Shown in pieces: positions 8,236 through 17,369 of a DNA stretch of 64,000 nt. The stretch is from JAEUKA01 sp044228505. GTDB taxonomy: Bacteria; Myxococcota_A; Polyangia; Palsa-1104; JAEUJZ01. Position 1 is the first letter of the stretch; the number at the start of each line of letters is the position of its first letter. The notes below the pieces were generated by a model. The model worked only from the letters and a program-made list of their open reading frames with translations. It was not told the origin of the DNA and ran no database searches. Made by a program: the position numbers and the translations under genes. The stretch spans positions 248,001-312,000 of the forward strand of contig JBGAUT010000001.1 in the NCBI GenBank assembly GCA_044228505.1, read 5' to 3'.

Positions 8236-9090
8236 CTAGAACAGCTTCACGCAGCCCGCTTCGTGAGCGAGTGCGTAGCTCTTGGTGGTGCCCGGCCAAT
8301 CGGCGATCTTCTTTTCGTGGCGCTTGCCGAGTGCCTTGGCGAAGACATTCAGCCGTCCCGAGAGGTAGTTGAGCGCCAGGTCACTGTCGGCCTTGTAATA
8401 GAGTCCGACGGTGGTCAAATCGAGCTGGCCGCTCGTGGGAACCGAGGCATCGACCAGGGTAAGCCGTCCATCAACCCCTGCTTCGGCCACCCACGCATCG
8501 ACCGAAGCGCTCGCGGTGGCAAAGGCCTTGGCCGATGGAGCGAGGGTGGCGTTGACCGCGAAAATTCCAATGTTGCTGTTGAAGGCGATACCGGCTGAGC
8601 CAGCAGCGGTGGCCTTGACCTTGACAGGGATCGGACCGACCCAGAAGCGCTTGTCGGCGTTAAAGAAGGTCACATCCCAGCTCTTGTTGAGGTTGAGGGT
8701 GACGCCCGAGCCCGAGCCGGTTCCCGAGGAGCGGCTGTGGTGGAAGATGTTCTTTCCGACCACAAACACGTCGAGGTTTTCGCTGGAGCTACGAGCGACC
8801 ACCGCCGCTTCGGCCTTGCCGGTCACCTTGACGACGTTCTGGGTGTTCCCAAACAGCATGGCGTCGGCGTTGAGGTTTCCCGCGACGGACAAACCATCGC
8901 GCTTGCCTTGCAGACTGGCGGTCGCCGCATAGGCCGCGCCGAAGTTCTCATCCCCGAATGAGTCGCTCTTCGACCAGGACTTGGTCAGTTCGGCCACTGC
9001 CGTGCCGCAGGAGTCCGGCACATCTGCAAAAGCAAAGCCGGGAAGGGCCAACGAGGTCAGCGCGAGCACAGAGAGCGTGAGCTTGGTCAT
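8236..9090 (-). CDS. Secreted protein of unknown function
   Basis: 284 residues with a clean Sec signal peptide (MTKLTLSVLALTSLALPGFAFA, cleavage after AFA) and a strong AAGGAGG ribosome site, which fixes the start. The mature protein is rich in Ala, Ser, Lys and Asn, with alternating polar/hydrophobic stretches suggesting beta structure (VKVTGKAEAAVVARSS, LNLNKSWDVTFFNADKRF, KVKATAAGSAGIAFNSN). It has one Cys near the N-terminus of the mature protein and one near the C-terminus, a possible disulfide. I recognise no family. It is divergently arranged from the GT51 gene, with a 266-bp shared upstream region in which I could pick out no convincing promoter. Confidence 0.75.
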   Translation of the reverse strand: MTKLTLSVLALTSLALPGFAFADVPDSCGTAVAELTKSWSKSDSFGDENFGAAYAATASLQGKRDGLSVAGNLNADAMLFGNTQNVVKVTGKAEAAVVARSSSENLDVFVVGKNIFHHSRSSGTGSGSGVTLNLNKSWDVTFFNADKRFWVGPIPVKVKATAAGSAGIAFNSNIGIFAVNATLAPSAKAFATASASVDAWVAEAGVDGRLTLVDASVPTSGQLDLTTVGLYYKADSDLALNYLSGRLNVFAKALGKRHEKKIADWPGTTKSYALAHEAGCVKLF

Positions 9091-9356
9091 GGAATCCTCC
9101 TTCTGGGTCGGATGGGCGAGATCACTTTCGCCCGGTTGGGAACAAGCCTGCAATGTGCCTTTAGTATCACAAAGTGCGCGGACGCAAGGGCTCTGTTTTT
9201 GCGGGTCGACAAACGACTTTTTTCGTCGGTGCGAGTGTTCATCCGCTGCGATTTGGGCGGGCCCCAAACGCGTATTTTCCACCACGCCCGTAGTGTGGAA
9301 ATGGGTAGGAATTTGACCTGCTTGGCGGCGCTGGTCGCGTGGTAGAGTGAAAAGCT

Positions 9357-12200
9357 GTGACGCCGAAAGATGCTGGACCACTCCCTGTCGACTCGGGTAC
9401 GCCGCCTCGGCGGATGCTCCGGCCTTCGGTGTGGGCGCTTGGGCTGTGTGTGGTGATGGTCGCAGGGGTGGCTTCGCTGCCCCTGGTTGCGGCCTATGTG
9501 ATTCGTCAACTGGTGCTGCCCCAGGTCGAGGCGCGCTTTGGAGCGCAGATTGCGGTGCGCGACATCGTGGTTCGTCCCAAACTGATTCGCTTGGTTCACG
9601 TCTCGGTGCGGGATGAGAAGGCCCCACGCGGTACGGACCCGGTGACGGTGGGCGAGGTCCGCGTCGAGTATTCGCCTTGGTCGCTGCTGCTCGGACGGGT
9701 CGAGGTCAGTCGTCTGACGGCGGCACGGCCGCTGCTCCAGATTGTCCGTGGCGGCGAGGATGACAACATCACTTCACTGCTGAAGCACCTGCGTCGCGGT
9801 GAAGGTAAGACCGGGCAGGGCGGTTCGGGAGGGCGGCTGCGTGGGCCCGAGCAAATCCTGGTCACGGACGGAGAGCTAGACGTTCGCGATGATCTCGGGA
9901 CGCTGCATGTGCGGTCGCTGTCGGCAGAGCTGGCCAAGCAGGGCGACTGTCAGGTGAGTCTGAGCGATGTGACCGTGGACCCGACCTCGGGAACCGGGGC
10001 GAAAGCGGAAAAGGTACAGCTTGTGTGGCAGAGCCCGGCCCGCTTTCTTCCGGACGGTCTGCCCGAAGTGCGCATCGATCACGGCTCGGTGGCACCATGG
10101 CGGCGGCTGAGCCTGTCGGGCATTGCCGGAACCATCAAGGCGGACTCCAAAGACGCTCGCAAAGCAGTCATTGCCCTGTCGGGTGGTTACGGCGGCGTCG
10201 AGCACCAGTTGTGGCAGGCCGATGGCTGGGTGCTTCCCGAGGGAGCAGACTGGAAGGTGGGCGGTGTGCAGGGCGAGTTACACCTGCGGGCGCAGCGCTT
10301 CAAGCTGTCCCAGCTTGAGCCGATTTTGAAAGACACGCCGATCGTCGATGCCGAGCAGACCGAGGTCGATGCCAGCATGGATCTTCGGTACGAAAAGAGC
10401 GTGCTCGCGGCATCCGGTGGCTTTCGGATGGCTCACCTATCGCTGTTTGCCCCGAGGCTGGTGGCCGAACCGGTGCGTGACCTGAGCTTCGATGTGAACG
10501 CCAAGGGTCAGGTCGATATCAAGGCGCGCAAGGTCAAGCTCGAATCGATGAACGTCCGCTGGGCTGGGGTGGAAGTGCAGCTCGATGGCGAGGCCGAGGC
10601 TCAGCCCACGATGCGTAGGCCGAGCGTGCTGCAAGCGGCAGCGCTGGGCAATCAGCCAGCGGGTGTCTCGATCGGTACCCAGGTGCCACTCAGCCCAAGC
10701 TGGCGCGAAAAATGGCGGACAGTATCGCTCCACTTTGCGGTGCCGCCGATCCAGTGTCAGTCGCTGCTCCAGGCGCTACCGAAGCCGGTGGTGCCACGCA
10801 TTCGGGACTTTCAGCTCGATGGGACGTTTTCGACCGATGTGCGGCTGTTTGTCGATTTCGCGAAACTGCTGAAGCTGCCGCCACCGAAAGATCCCGACTC
10901 GCTCGATGAGGAGACACCGCTGCCCATCGAGCCGGTGGTGGCGAAGAAACCGGCGGTGGTCAAAGGTCGTCCCGGTCAGCCGCAACCGCCCCAAGGGACC
11001 GCTAACGGCAAAGATCCCAAGGACGATCCGGTGCAGATCTCGGGGCAGGTGGGAATCGGCGGCTGTCGAGTGCTCAAAGCGCCAGCCGATATGGATGTGC
11101 AGAAGCTGCTAACGAGCTTTACCCACACCGTCCAGATCGAGCCGGGCAAAGAACTCAGCTTTGTGATTGGTCCCGAAAATCCCGACTTCGTGCCGTTTGA
11201 AGGCCTGTCGCCGTATCTCATCAACTCGATCATGACGACCGAGGATCACGGGTTTCTGCGGCACCGCGGCTTTATCGTTCCCGAGTTCCGTTCCGCGCTG
11301 CAATCGAACCTGGAACGCGGCTACTTCCGGCTGGGCGCGTCGTCGATCACGATGCAGATGGTCAAAAACGTCATGCTCTCTCGTGAAAAGACGTTGTCGC
11401 GAAAGCTGCAAGAGATGTTTCTGACTTGGTACATCGAAAACTACCTGACCGAAGACGGGGACATGGTGAAGGCTTTGGCGAAGGGGTGGTCCGTCCAGCA
11501 GTACCTCGCCAAGGTTGCCAAAGATCATCCAGTCGCTCCCGCCGTTGCGCAGGCCGCGAAGGAAAAAGAGCTGGCGATGACTCCTTCCCGATTGGCAGCA
11601 GAGCAGTCCTTTGCGGCGATCCGCGAGGCAAGTCCGATCAAGCGGCGGATCTTGGAGATCTACTTTAACGCGATCGAGTTTGGTCCTTACATCTTCGGAA
11701 TCGGTCGCGCAGCGCGGCACTACTTCGGCAAGGAAGCCAAAGATCTGACGCCTCGTGAAGCAGCGTTTTTCTCGTCGATTCTGCCCAATCCCAAGCGGCG
11801 CTACATTCAGTACTGCAAAGGTGCGGCGGATGATGGCTGGGAAAAGTATGTCGAGCGGATCGTGCGGCGCGTGCACTCACGCGGACGAATGACCGATGAG
11901 GATCTGCAAGGTGCGCTGGCCAGTAAGCTGGTCTTCGATCGAACGGCGGCGCAGTCAGAAAAGGAATGCCAGCTCCTGGTGCAGTACATCTCCGAGCTGC
12001 CAGCGCCGGGATCTCCACCGCCACCACCACCTCCTCCGGGGACTCCTCCCAAAGTGATTCCGCCACTGCCTCCTTGGGTCGAAATGCATCATGGCAAGCT
12101 CCGGTACACGGTTCCCAAAGAGCCGAAAGACGGACAGGAATCCAAGGGCACCAAGGGACCGGCTGATACGCAGACTACACAAGGCGCGGTTTTGTTCTAG
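9357..12200 (+). CDS. AsmA-like / GT51 peptidoglycan transglycosylase fusion
   Basis: 947 residues. An N-terminal membrane anchor (about residues 25-50) precedes an AsmA/TamB-like periplasmic region (VVRPKLIRLVHVSV, VRVEYSPWSLLLGRVEVSRL). The GT51 domain begins near residue 600. Its motif 1 is TTEDHGFLRHRGF (627) with the catalytic Glu, motif 2 GASSITMQMVKN (660), motif 3 SRKLQEMF (682) and motif 4 IKRRILEIYFN (761). This domain polymerises lipid II glycan strands outside the inner membrane. There is no transpeptidase domain. About 70 residues are inserted between motifs 3 and 4, more than in ordinary PBP1 or MtgA. The C-terminus is Pro-rich (PPPPPPP near 887) and Lys/Gly-rich. GTG start at 9357. 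The GT51 call is certain; the AsmA-like call is by pattern. Confidence 0.88.
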   Translation: MTPKDAGPLPVDSGTPPRRMLRPSVWALGLCVVMVAGVASLPLVAAYVIRQLVLPQVEARFGAQIAVRDIVVRPKLIRLVHVSVRDEKAPRGTDPVTVGEVRVEYSPWSLLLGRVEVSRLTAARPLLQIVRGGEDDNITSLLKHLRRGEGKTGQGGSGGRLRGPEQILVTDGELDVRDDLGTLHVRSLSAELAKQGDCQVSLSDVTVDPTSGTGAKAEKVQLVWQSPARFLPDGLPEVRIDHGSVAPWRRLSLSGIAGTIKADSKDARKAVIALSGGYGGVEHQLWQADGWVLPEGADWKVGGVQGELHLRAQRFKLSQLEPILKDTPIVDAEQTEVDASMDLRYEKSVLAASGGFRMAHLSLFAPRLVAEPVRDLSFDVNAKGQVDIKARKVKLESMNVRWAGVEVQLDGEAEAQPTMRRPSVLQAAALGNQPAGVSIGTQVPLSPSWREKWRTVSLHFAVPPIQCQSLLQALPKPVVPRIRDFQLDGTFSTDVRLFVDFAKLLKLPPPKDPDSLDEETPLPIEPVVAKKPAVVKGRPGQPQPPQGTANGKDPKDDPVQISGQVGIGGCRVLKAPADMDVQKLLTSFTHTVQIEPGKELSFVIGPENPDFVPFEGLSPYLINSIMTTEDHGFLRHRGFIVPEFRSALQSNLERGYFRLGASSITMQMVKNVMLSREKTLSRKLQEMFLTWYIENYLTEDGDMVKALAKGWSVQQYLAKVAKDHPVAPAVAQAAKEKELAMTPSRLAAEQSFAAIREASPIKRRILEIYFNAIEFGPYIFGIGRAARHYFGKEAKDLTPREAAFFSSILPNPKRRYIQYCKGAADDGWEKYVERIVRRVHSRGRMTDEDLQGALASKLVFDRTAAQSEKECQLLVQYISELPAPGSPPPPPPPPGTPPKVIPPLPPWVEMHHGKLRYTVPKEPKDGQESKGTKGPADTQTTQGAVLF

Positions 12201-12247
12201 CTCGGCTATCGGAACCGTCGCATTCACCCACTCAAAACGCAGAAAAC

Positions 12248-13600
12248 ATGTCTACACGCAAGACCTTCGTCCTTGATACCAACGTCCTGCTTCACGATCC
12301 GCTGTCGATGTTTCAATTTGCCGACAACGTGGTGGTGGTTCCGATCATCGTGCTGGAAGAGATCGATCAGTTCAAAAAGGAGCTGTCGGATCGGGGGCGC
12401 TCAGCGCGTGAGGTCTGCAGGCGTCTCGACGAGCTGCGTAAGCAAGGCCATCATCTCGCGAACGGAGTCACTCTGCCGTCGGGAGGAGAGCTGCGGGTGG
12501 TGCTCGGTTCCCATGAGGCACCGCCCGTTCTGCGCAACTCCCATAGCGCGGACAACATGATCTTGGGAGTCGCGCTGCAGCTTGCCAAAGAGGGCGCACC
12601 GGCGGTCATTTTGGTGACCAAGGACGTGAACCTCCGCATTCGGGCTGATGCGCTTGGACTCACTGCCGAGGACTACGACGTCGAGCAGATCACGATCGAG
12701 GAGCTTTATCCTGGCTATGTAGAACTGCAAGTCAGCGCCCAAGCGATCGCGTCGTTCTATCAAGATGGGAAGCTGCCGGTGGAAGTGCTGCGTGGGCAGT
12801 GCGACAGCCTTCCAACGAACCTGTACAACAACGAATACGTACTCCTGAAGAATCGGGAGGGCGGGCCGCAGACCGCTCTTGGTCGTCTCGATTTGACGGC
12901 GGGCAGCGTCGTGCCGATTCGCAAGCTGCGTGAGGGCTGCTGGGGAATCCGTCCGCGCAACAAAGAGCAACACTTCGCGCTCGATCTGCTCCTAAACGAC
13001 GACATCAAGCTGGTGACGCTGGTTGGAAAGGCGGGCACTGGCAAGACGCTGCTGGCGATTGCGGCGGGGCTTCAAAAGGTCGCTGAAGAGAAAGTCTGTC
13101 AAAAGCTGCTCGTCTCTAGGCCGATCTTTCCGCTGGGTCGCGACATCGGTTATCTGCCTGGCACCGTCGAGGAAAAGCTCAATCCGTGGATGCAGCCGAT
13201 CTACGACAACGTGGAGTTTTTGCTCGGACTCTCAGGCACCGGTGGCAAAGAGAAGCGCGGCGCGCACTCCCACCAAGACTTGGTCGACATGGGATTTTTG
13301 GCGATTGAGCCGCTCACGTACATCCGGGGTCGCTCGATTCCCAACCAGTTCATGATCATTGACGAGGCGCAGAACCTGACTCCGCACGAAGTCAAAACGA
13401 TCATCACTCGCGTCGGTGAAAACACCAAGATCGTGCTGACTGGCGACCCCTATCAGATCGACAATCCATATGTCGATGCGACGAACAACGGCATGACCAC
13501 GGTGGTCGAGCGATTCAAGGGACAAGCCATCGCCGGCACGGTGTCTCTGTTCAAAGGCGAGCGCTCGGCACTCGCCGAGCTGGCCTCGAACCTGCTCTAA
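12248..13600 (+). CDS. PIN domain-PhoH family ATPase (PhoH2/YlaK type)
   Basis: 450 residues. The N-terminal PIN nuclease domain (KTFVLDTNVLLHDP with its first acidic residue, VVVPIIVLEEIDQFK) is joined to a PhoH ATPase. Walker A is GKAGTGKT near residue 260; Walker B/DEAQ is MIIDEAQNLTPHE near 373, followed by LTGDPYQIDNPYVD. PhoH2 proteins are described as combining ATP-dependent RNA unwinding with ribonuclease activity. No small antitoxin-like gene precedes it, so a toxin-antitoxin arrangement is not supported here. The 47-bp gap to the transglycosylase gene suggests possible co-transcription. Confidence 0.93.
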   Translation: MSTRKTFVLDTNVLLHDPLSMFQFADNVVVVPIIVLEEIDQFKKELSDRGRSAREVCRRLDELRKQGHHLANGVTLPSGGELRVVLGSHEAPPVLRNSHSADNMILGVALQLAKEGAPAVILVTKDVNLRIRADALGLTAEDYDVEQITIEELYPGYVELQVSAQAIASFYQDGKLPVEVLRGQCDSLPTNLYNNEYVLLKNREGGPQTALGRLDLTAGSVVPIRKLREGCWGIRPRNKEQHFALDLLLNDDIKLVTLVGKAGTGKTLLAIAAGLQKVAEEKVCQKLLVSRPIFPLGRDIGYLPGTVEEKLNPWMQPIYDNVEFLLGLSGTGGKEKRGAHSHQDLVDMGFLAIEPLTYIRGRSIPNQFMIIDEAQNLTPHEVKTIITRVGENTKIVLTGDPYQIDNPYVDATNNGMTTVVERFKGQAIAGTVSLFKGERSALAELASNLL

Positions 13601-13653
13601 CCTACGTTCGCAGAGCTAGCGTCCCACCCGCTTGCAGTGCTTTGATCGGAGCC

Positions 13654-15018
13654 ATGAACAAGCATGGGTTTGACTACGATCTATTTGTGGTGGGCGCTGG
13701 CTCGGGTGGAGTGCGAGCCAGTCGCGTCGCAGCGCGCTACGGTGCCCGCGTAGCGGTCGCGGAAGAGAGTCGCCTTGGCGGCACCTGCGTCAACCTCGGC
13801 TGTGTCCCCAAGAAGCTATTCGTCTATGCGTCTCACTTTTGCGATGAGTTCGAGGACTCGGTCGGCTTCGGCTGGAGCCCTTCATCACCGGGCTTCGACT
13901 GGGCCACTCTCATCGCGAACAAAGATCGCGAAATCGCACGCCTAAACAAAGTGTATCGCGGACTGCTCGAAGGTGCGGGCGTCACCATCCTGGATGGGCG
14001 AGCGCGGCTCATCGATCGCAACACGGTCGAACTCGGAGGTCGCCGTATCACCGCCGAAAGGCTCCTGATTGCCACGGGCAGTCGACCCCACTTGCCCTCT
14101 TTGCCGGGCATCGAACATGCCATCACCTCGAACGAAGCCTTTCACCTGCCGCGCCTGCCCAAGCGGGTGATGATCGTCGGTGGCGGTTACATTGCGGTCG
14201 AGTTTGCCGGCATCTTTGCCGGACTGGGCTGCCAGGTCAGTCAGCTCTATCGCGGCTCGCTGTTTCTACGTGGCTTCGATCGGGATCTGCGGATCGAGCT
14301 GGCCGAGGCGATGCGGCATCGGGGCATCGATCTGCGGTTTGACACGGACGTGGCACGGATTGCTCGGAACGACGGGGGCGATTTCACGGTGACGCTGGTT
14401 TCGGGGGATCAGCTCACGACCGATTTGGTGATGTATGCGGCGGGACGGACTCCCAACACCGCTGGGCTCGGACTCGAAGCGGTGGGGGTGGAGCAAGATC
14501 AAGACGGCGCGATTGTCGTGGATGAGTATTCCCAGACCACAGTGCCCAACATCTGGGCCGTTGGTGACGTCACCAATCGCCTGAACCTAACCCCCGTGGC
14601 GATTGCCGAAGGCCAAGCCTTCGTCGAGACGGTCTTTAACGAAAACCCGCAAAAGCCCGACTACGACAATGTTCCGACGGCGGTGTTCAGCCAACCCTCG
14701 TTGGCCACCGTTGGGTTGACCGAGGAAGCGGCTCGCGAAAAGCACACCGCCATCGATGTTTACAAAGCGCACTTTCGACCGATGAAGTACACGCTGTCGG
14801 GACGCAACGAGCGCACCCTGATGAAGCTGTGCGTCGAGCGTGCCACCGGCAAAGTAATCGGCGCACACATGCTTGGGCCGGACTCCGCCGAGATCATCCA
14901 GGGGGTCGCGATCGCGATTCGCGCTGGGGCTCGCAAGGTCGATTTCGATCGCACGATTGGCATCCATCCGAGCACCGCCGAAGAGTTCGTGACGATGCGG
15001 ACCCCCCAGAGTCACTAG
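13654..15018 (+). CDS. gor: Glutathione-disulfide reductase
   Basis: 454-residue flavoprotein disulfide reductase. It has the FAD-binding GAGSGGVRASRVAA, the redox pair GGTCVNLGCVPKK (first Cys near residue 45), the second dinucleotide fold VGGGYIAVEFAGIFAGLG, the FAD site WAVGDVT, and the C-terminal HPSTAEEFVTMRTP with the catalytic His-Glu pair contributed to the other subunit. The sequence HPSTAEE and the lack of a mercuric or lipoamide signature favour glutathione reductase; a related low-molecular-weight thiol cannot be excluded. ATG 13654 was chosen; a TTG four codons upstream is possible. A glutathione S-transferase gene is present at 49 kb, consistent with glutathione use. Confidence 0.9.
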   Translation: MNKHGFDYDLFVVGAGSGGVRASRVAARYGARVAVAEESRLGGTCVNLGCVPKKLFVYASHFCDEFEDSVGFGWSPSSPGFDWATLIANKDREIARLNKVYRGLLEGAGVTILDGRARLIDRNTVELGGRRITAERLLIATGSRPHLPSLPGIEHAITSNEAFHLPRLPKRVMIVGGGYIAVEFAGIFAGLGCQVSQLYRGSLFLRGFDRDLRIELAEAMRHRGIDLRFDTDVARIARNDGGDFTVTLVSGDQLTTDLVMYAAGRTPNTAGLGLEAVGVEQDQDGAIVVDEYSQTTVPNIWAVGDVTNRLNLTPVAIAEGQAFVETVFNENPQKPDYDNVPTAVFSQPSLATVGLTEEAAREKHTAIDVYKAHFRPMKYTLSGRNERTLMKLCVERATGKVIGAHMLGPDSAEIIQGVAIAIRAGARKVDFDRTIGIHPSTAEEFVTMRTPQSH

Positions 15019-15081
15019 GCCTCGCTCTCTATTTCGACACTCGCCACGGTGGCGCTTTGCAGGGTACGATGCGGATGGGGG

Positions 15082-16107
15082 TTGCCCATTCAGATCCTGT
15101 TTACGCACAACCTACGTCGCGATCTTACGGATGAAACCCAGGCCGAGTTCGATACACCGGAAACGGTCGAATCGGTGGCCACAGCACTCGGAGGAGCAGG
15201 CCGACACGCGGTCGAGCTGCTCGATGTCTCGGCACCGCTGCCCGAGGTGATGGCCAAGCTCAGCGCGCTTCAGCCGGACCTGGTGTTCAACACCGCCGAG
15301 GGTCGGCTTGGGCGGGCACGAGCGGCCCAGATGCCGGCGATCCTGGAAATGATGGGTCTGGCGTTCGTTGGGTCGGATTCCTATGTGCTGGCAGTGACGC
15401 AGGACAAGTGGCTGACCAAGCAAGCGGCGGCCGCCGTCGGGGTTCCGACCCCTCGTTCGCGGTTGTTCTTTGGTCCCACTCTTCCATCGCTGCTCGATGC
15501 CGAGCTAGAGCCGCTTCTGCCGGCGATTGTGAAGCCGAACTACGAGGGCTCATCGAAAGGGATCAGCGACGATAATGTGGTCCAAGATGTCATGTCGCTA
15601 CGAGCCGTTTTGGCCCGGCAGTTGGCGCAGTTTCCGCAAGGCGTGCTCGTGGAGCGCTTTTTGGCTGGGCGCGATGTGACGGTGCCGTTTGTCGCTGCGC
15701 TTGGTCAAACCACTTTGGACGGAGTCTTGACGCCCGTTGAGTACTGTGTGGAGTCGCAGTTCGCCTCGCGCTTCAATCTCTATGATTACCGTCTGAAAAA
15801 CATCGACTACACCGGCCTGTCACTGTGCTGTCCAGCGCGGCTTTCCGACTCGGAGTTGCTGCGGATTCGTGAGATGACGGCGTCGATCGTGCAGGCATTC
15901 GGGATCGTCGATTTGGCCCGAGCCGACTTTCGCGTCGATGAAGCCGGGAACATCCATTTTCTGGAAGTGAATCCGCTGCCTTCACTCGAAGCCGGGGCCA
16001 GTCTGTTTGTGGCCGCCGAGAGAGCCGGCTATTCGTTCGAACAGACCATCTCCGCCATCGTCGACAGCGCGTACGCTCGATTTCGGGCCGCAGCCGCTCA
16101 CTCGTAA
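15082..16107 (+). CDS. D-Ala-D-Ala ligase-like ATP-grasp protein
   Basis: 341 residues if TTG 15082 is the start, where similarity begins with IQILFTHNLRR; GTG 15049 is an alternative. ATP-grasp features: AEGRLGRARAAQMPAILE, FVGSDSYVLAVTQDKWLTK, VKPNYEGSSKGIS (phosphate loop), VLVERFLAGRDVTV, and the metal-binding LEVNPLPSLE near the C-terminus. It forms a carboxylate-amine bond via an acyl phosphate. It belongs with the D-Ala-D-Ala ligase superfamily but diverges from canonical Ddl, so a different amino-acid ligase activity is possible. It overlaps the convergent permease gene by 10 bases. Confidence 0.8.
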   Translation: MPIQILFTHNLRRDLTDETQAEFDTPETVESVATALGGAGRHAVELLDVSAPLPEVMAKLSALQPDLVFNTAEGRLGRARAAQMPAILEMMGLAFVGSDSYVLAVTQDKWLTKQAAAAVGVPTPRSRLFFGPTLPSLLDAELEPLLPAIVKPNYEGSSKGISDDNVVQDVMSLRAVLARQLAQFPQGVLVERFLAGRDVTVPFVAALGQTTLDGVLTPVEYCVESQFASRFNLYDYRLKNIDYTGLSLCCPARLSDSELLRIREMTASIVQAFGIVDLARADFRVDEAGNIHFLEVNPLPSLEAGASLFVAAERAGYSFEQTISAIVDSAYARFRAAAAHS

Positions 16108-17357
16108 CGGAGGGCCTCGACCGGATTGAGCCGGGCGGCCCGCCACGCCGGATACAGTCCAAAAAAGACGCCAGTCAACGTGCTCGACGACAGTCCGAGT
16201 GTAATGGCCCACACCTTGTAGTGCGCCGTCCAGCTACCCAGTACGTAGGCCAGCACCTTGGCCGCCACAAATACCAGGGCCATCCCACCCAGCACCCCCA
16301 CCAGACCGCCGAGGCCGGCGATGATTCCGGCTTCGAGCAAAAACTGCCGCAGGATGTCTCCCCGCGTCGCTCCGAGTGCGCGCCGGATGCCAATTTCACG
16401 GGTCCGCTCGGTCACCGTCACCAGCATGATGTTCATGATGTTGATGCCACCGACGAAAAGCGACAGCGCTGCGGTACACAGCATCAGCACGTTGATGACC
16501 AGGAAAATCACCTCGACCTGCTGTTGCGACTCTTTGTCGGAGTCGACCTTGAAGTTTTCGACGTCATAGTGTCGACCGAGCAGGGTTGCCTTGGCCCAGG
16601 CCCGTCCTCGTGCCACCGCTTGGATGATGTCGCCTAGCTGCGGCACGATCCGGATGTAGATGCTGTCGACCTTGCGGGAGTGCCGGATGACGCCCTGAAA
16701 CGTCGTGGCGGGTACCACCACTCGGCGGTCCCACATCCAGGTGCCGGGGCCCGCGACCATCGGCGGCTTGTGTGCGAGCACACCGACCACTTGCCAACGG
16801 ACATCACCAACGGTGATCGACCGGCCAGCTAGCTCACGGGTTGAGTGGAGCAGATCCTTCCAGACCTCATAGCCGATGACGCATACCCTGGCGCGCTGCC
16901 GCAGGTCGTGATCGTCGATGAAGCGGCCCAGCTCGAGCTTGACGTGGTACAGGTCGAGCGCTTGTGCCGAGGCCCCCAGCACCATCACGTTCTTCTGCGT
17001 TTCACCGACCCGGGCCTTGTGTCGCCAGTCCATCAGCTCGCCTTCTGCCGGTGAGCCGCCTGTCGCGACGCTGCGATCGAGTGCGCCTTGGTCCAGGTAG
17101 TCGAGCGCCCGCTGGGTGCGGCGGCGCTGGTTTTCGGGGGCTGACGAGTTTTCGATCTCGATCACGTCTTTTTCTTCGACAAACTGCTGCGTCGAAGACA
17201 GGGCATCTTCACCACCGGCAAGCAGCCCCGACAGCATGACCACCGAGCCCGCGCCAATGATCATTCCGAGCAGCGTGAGCAGCGCCCGCGCTTTGTGCTG
17301 CCGGAACGAGTGAAGCACCGAAGCTAGCAGGTCAAGTAAGGACGCAAAGACCGACAT
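16098..17357 (-). CDS. ABC transporter permease, MacB/FtsX type (second permease)
   Basis: 419 residues. An N-terminal transmembrane helix (ALLTLLGMIIGAGSVVMLSG) precedes a large periplasmic MacB_PCD domain with LGRFIDDHD and VCVIGYEVWKDLL. The C-terminal FtsX domain has three more helices and the typical GGINIMNIMLVTVTERTREIGIRRALGAT block. Last gene of the five-gene efflux operon, 12 bp after the other permease. It is clearly a different sequence from its neighbour, so the transporter may be a heterodimer rather than the usual MacB homodimer. No fused ATPase. Confidence 0.9.
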   Translation of the reverse strand: MSVFASLLDLLASVLHSFRQHKARALLTLLGMIIGAGSVVMLSGLLAGGEDALSSTQQFVEEKDVIEIENSSAPENQRRRTQRALDYLDQGALDRSVATGGSPAEGELMDWRHKARVGETQKNVMVLGASAQALDLYHVKLELGRFIDDHDLRQRARVCVIGYEVWKDLLHSTRELAGRSITVGDVRWQVVGVLAHKPPMVAGPGTWMWDRRVVVPATTFQGVIRHSRKVDSIYIRIVPQLGDIIQAVARGRAWAKATLLGRHYDVENFKVDSDKESQQQVEVIFLVINVLMLCTAALSLFVGGINIMNIMLVTVTERTREIGIRRALGATRGDILRQFLLEAGIIAGLGGLVGVLGGMALVFVAAKVLAYVLGSWTAHYKVWAITLGLSSSTLTGVFFGLYPAWRAARLNPVEALRYE

Positions 17358-17369
17358 CGTGGGCTCCTT

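Noticed and set aside
12201..12247. Toxin-antitoxin partner for the PIN-PhoH gene
   Set aside because: The preceding gap is 47 bp and holds no small antitoxin-like frame; the upstream gene is the transglycosylase.
15069..15134. ATG at 15069 as the ATP-grasp gene start
   Set aside because: It is out of frame with the conserved ILFTHNLRR region; the in-frame choices are TTG 15082 or GTG 15049.
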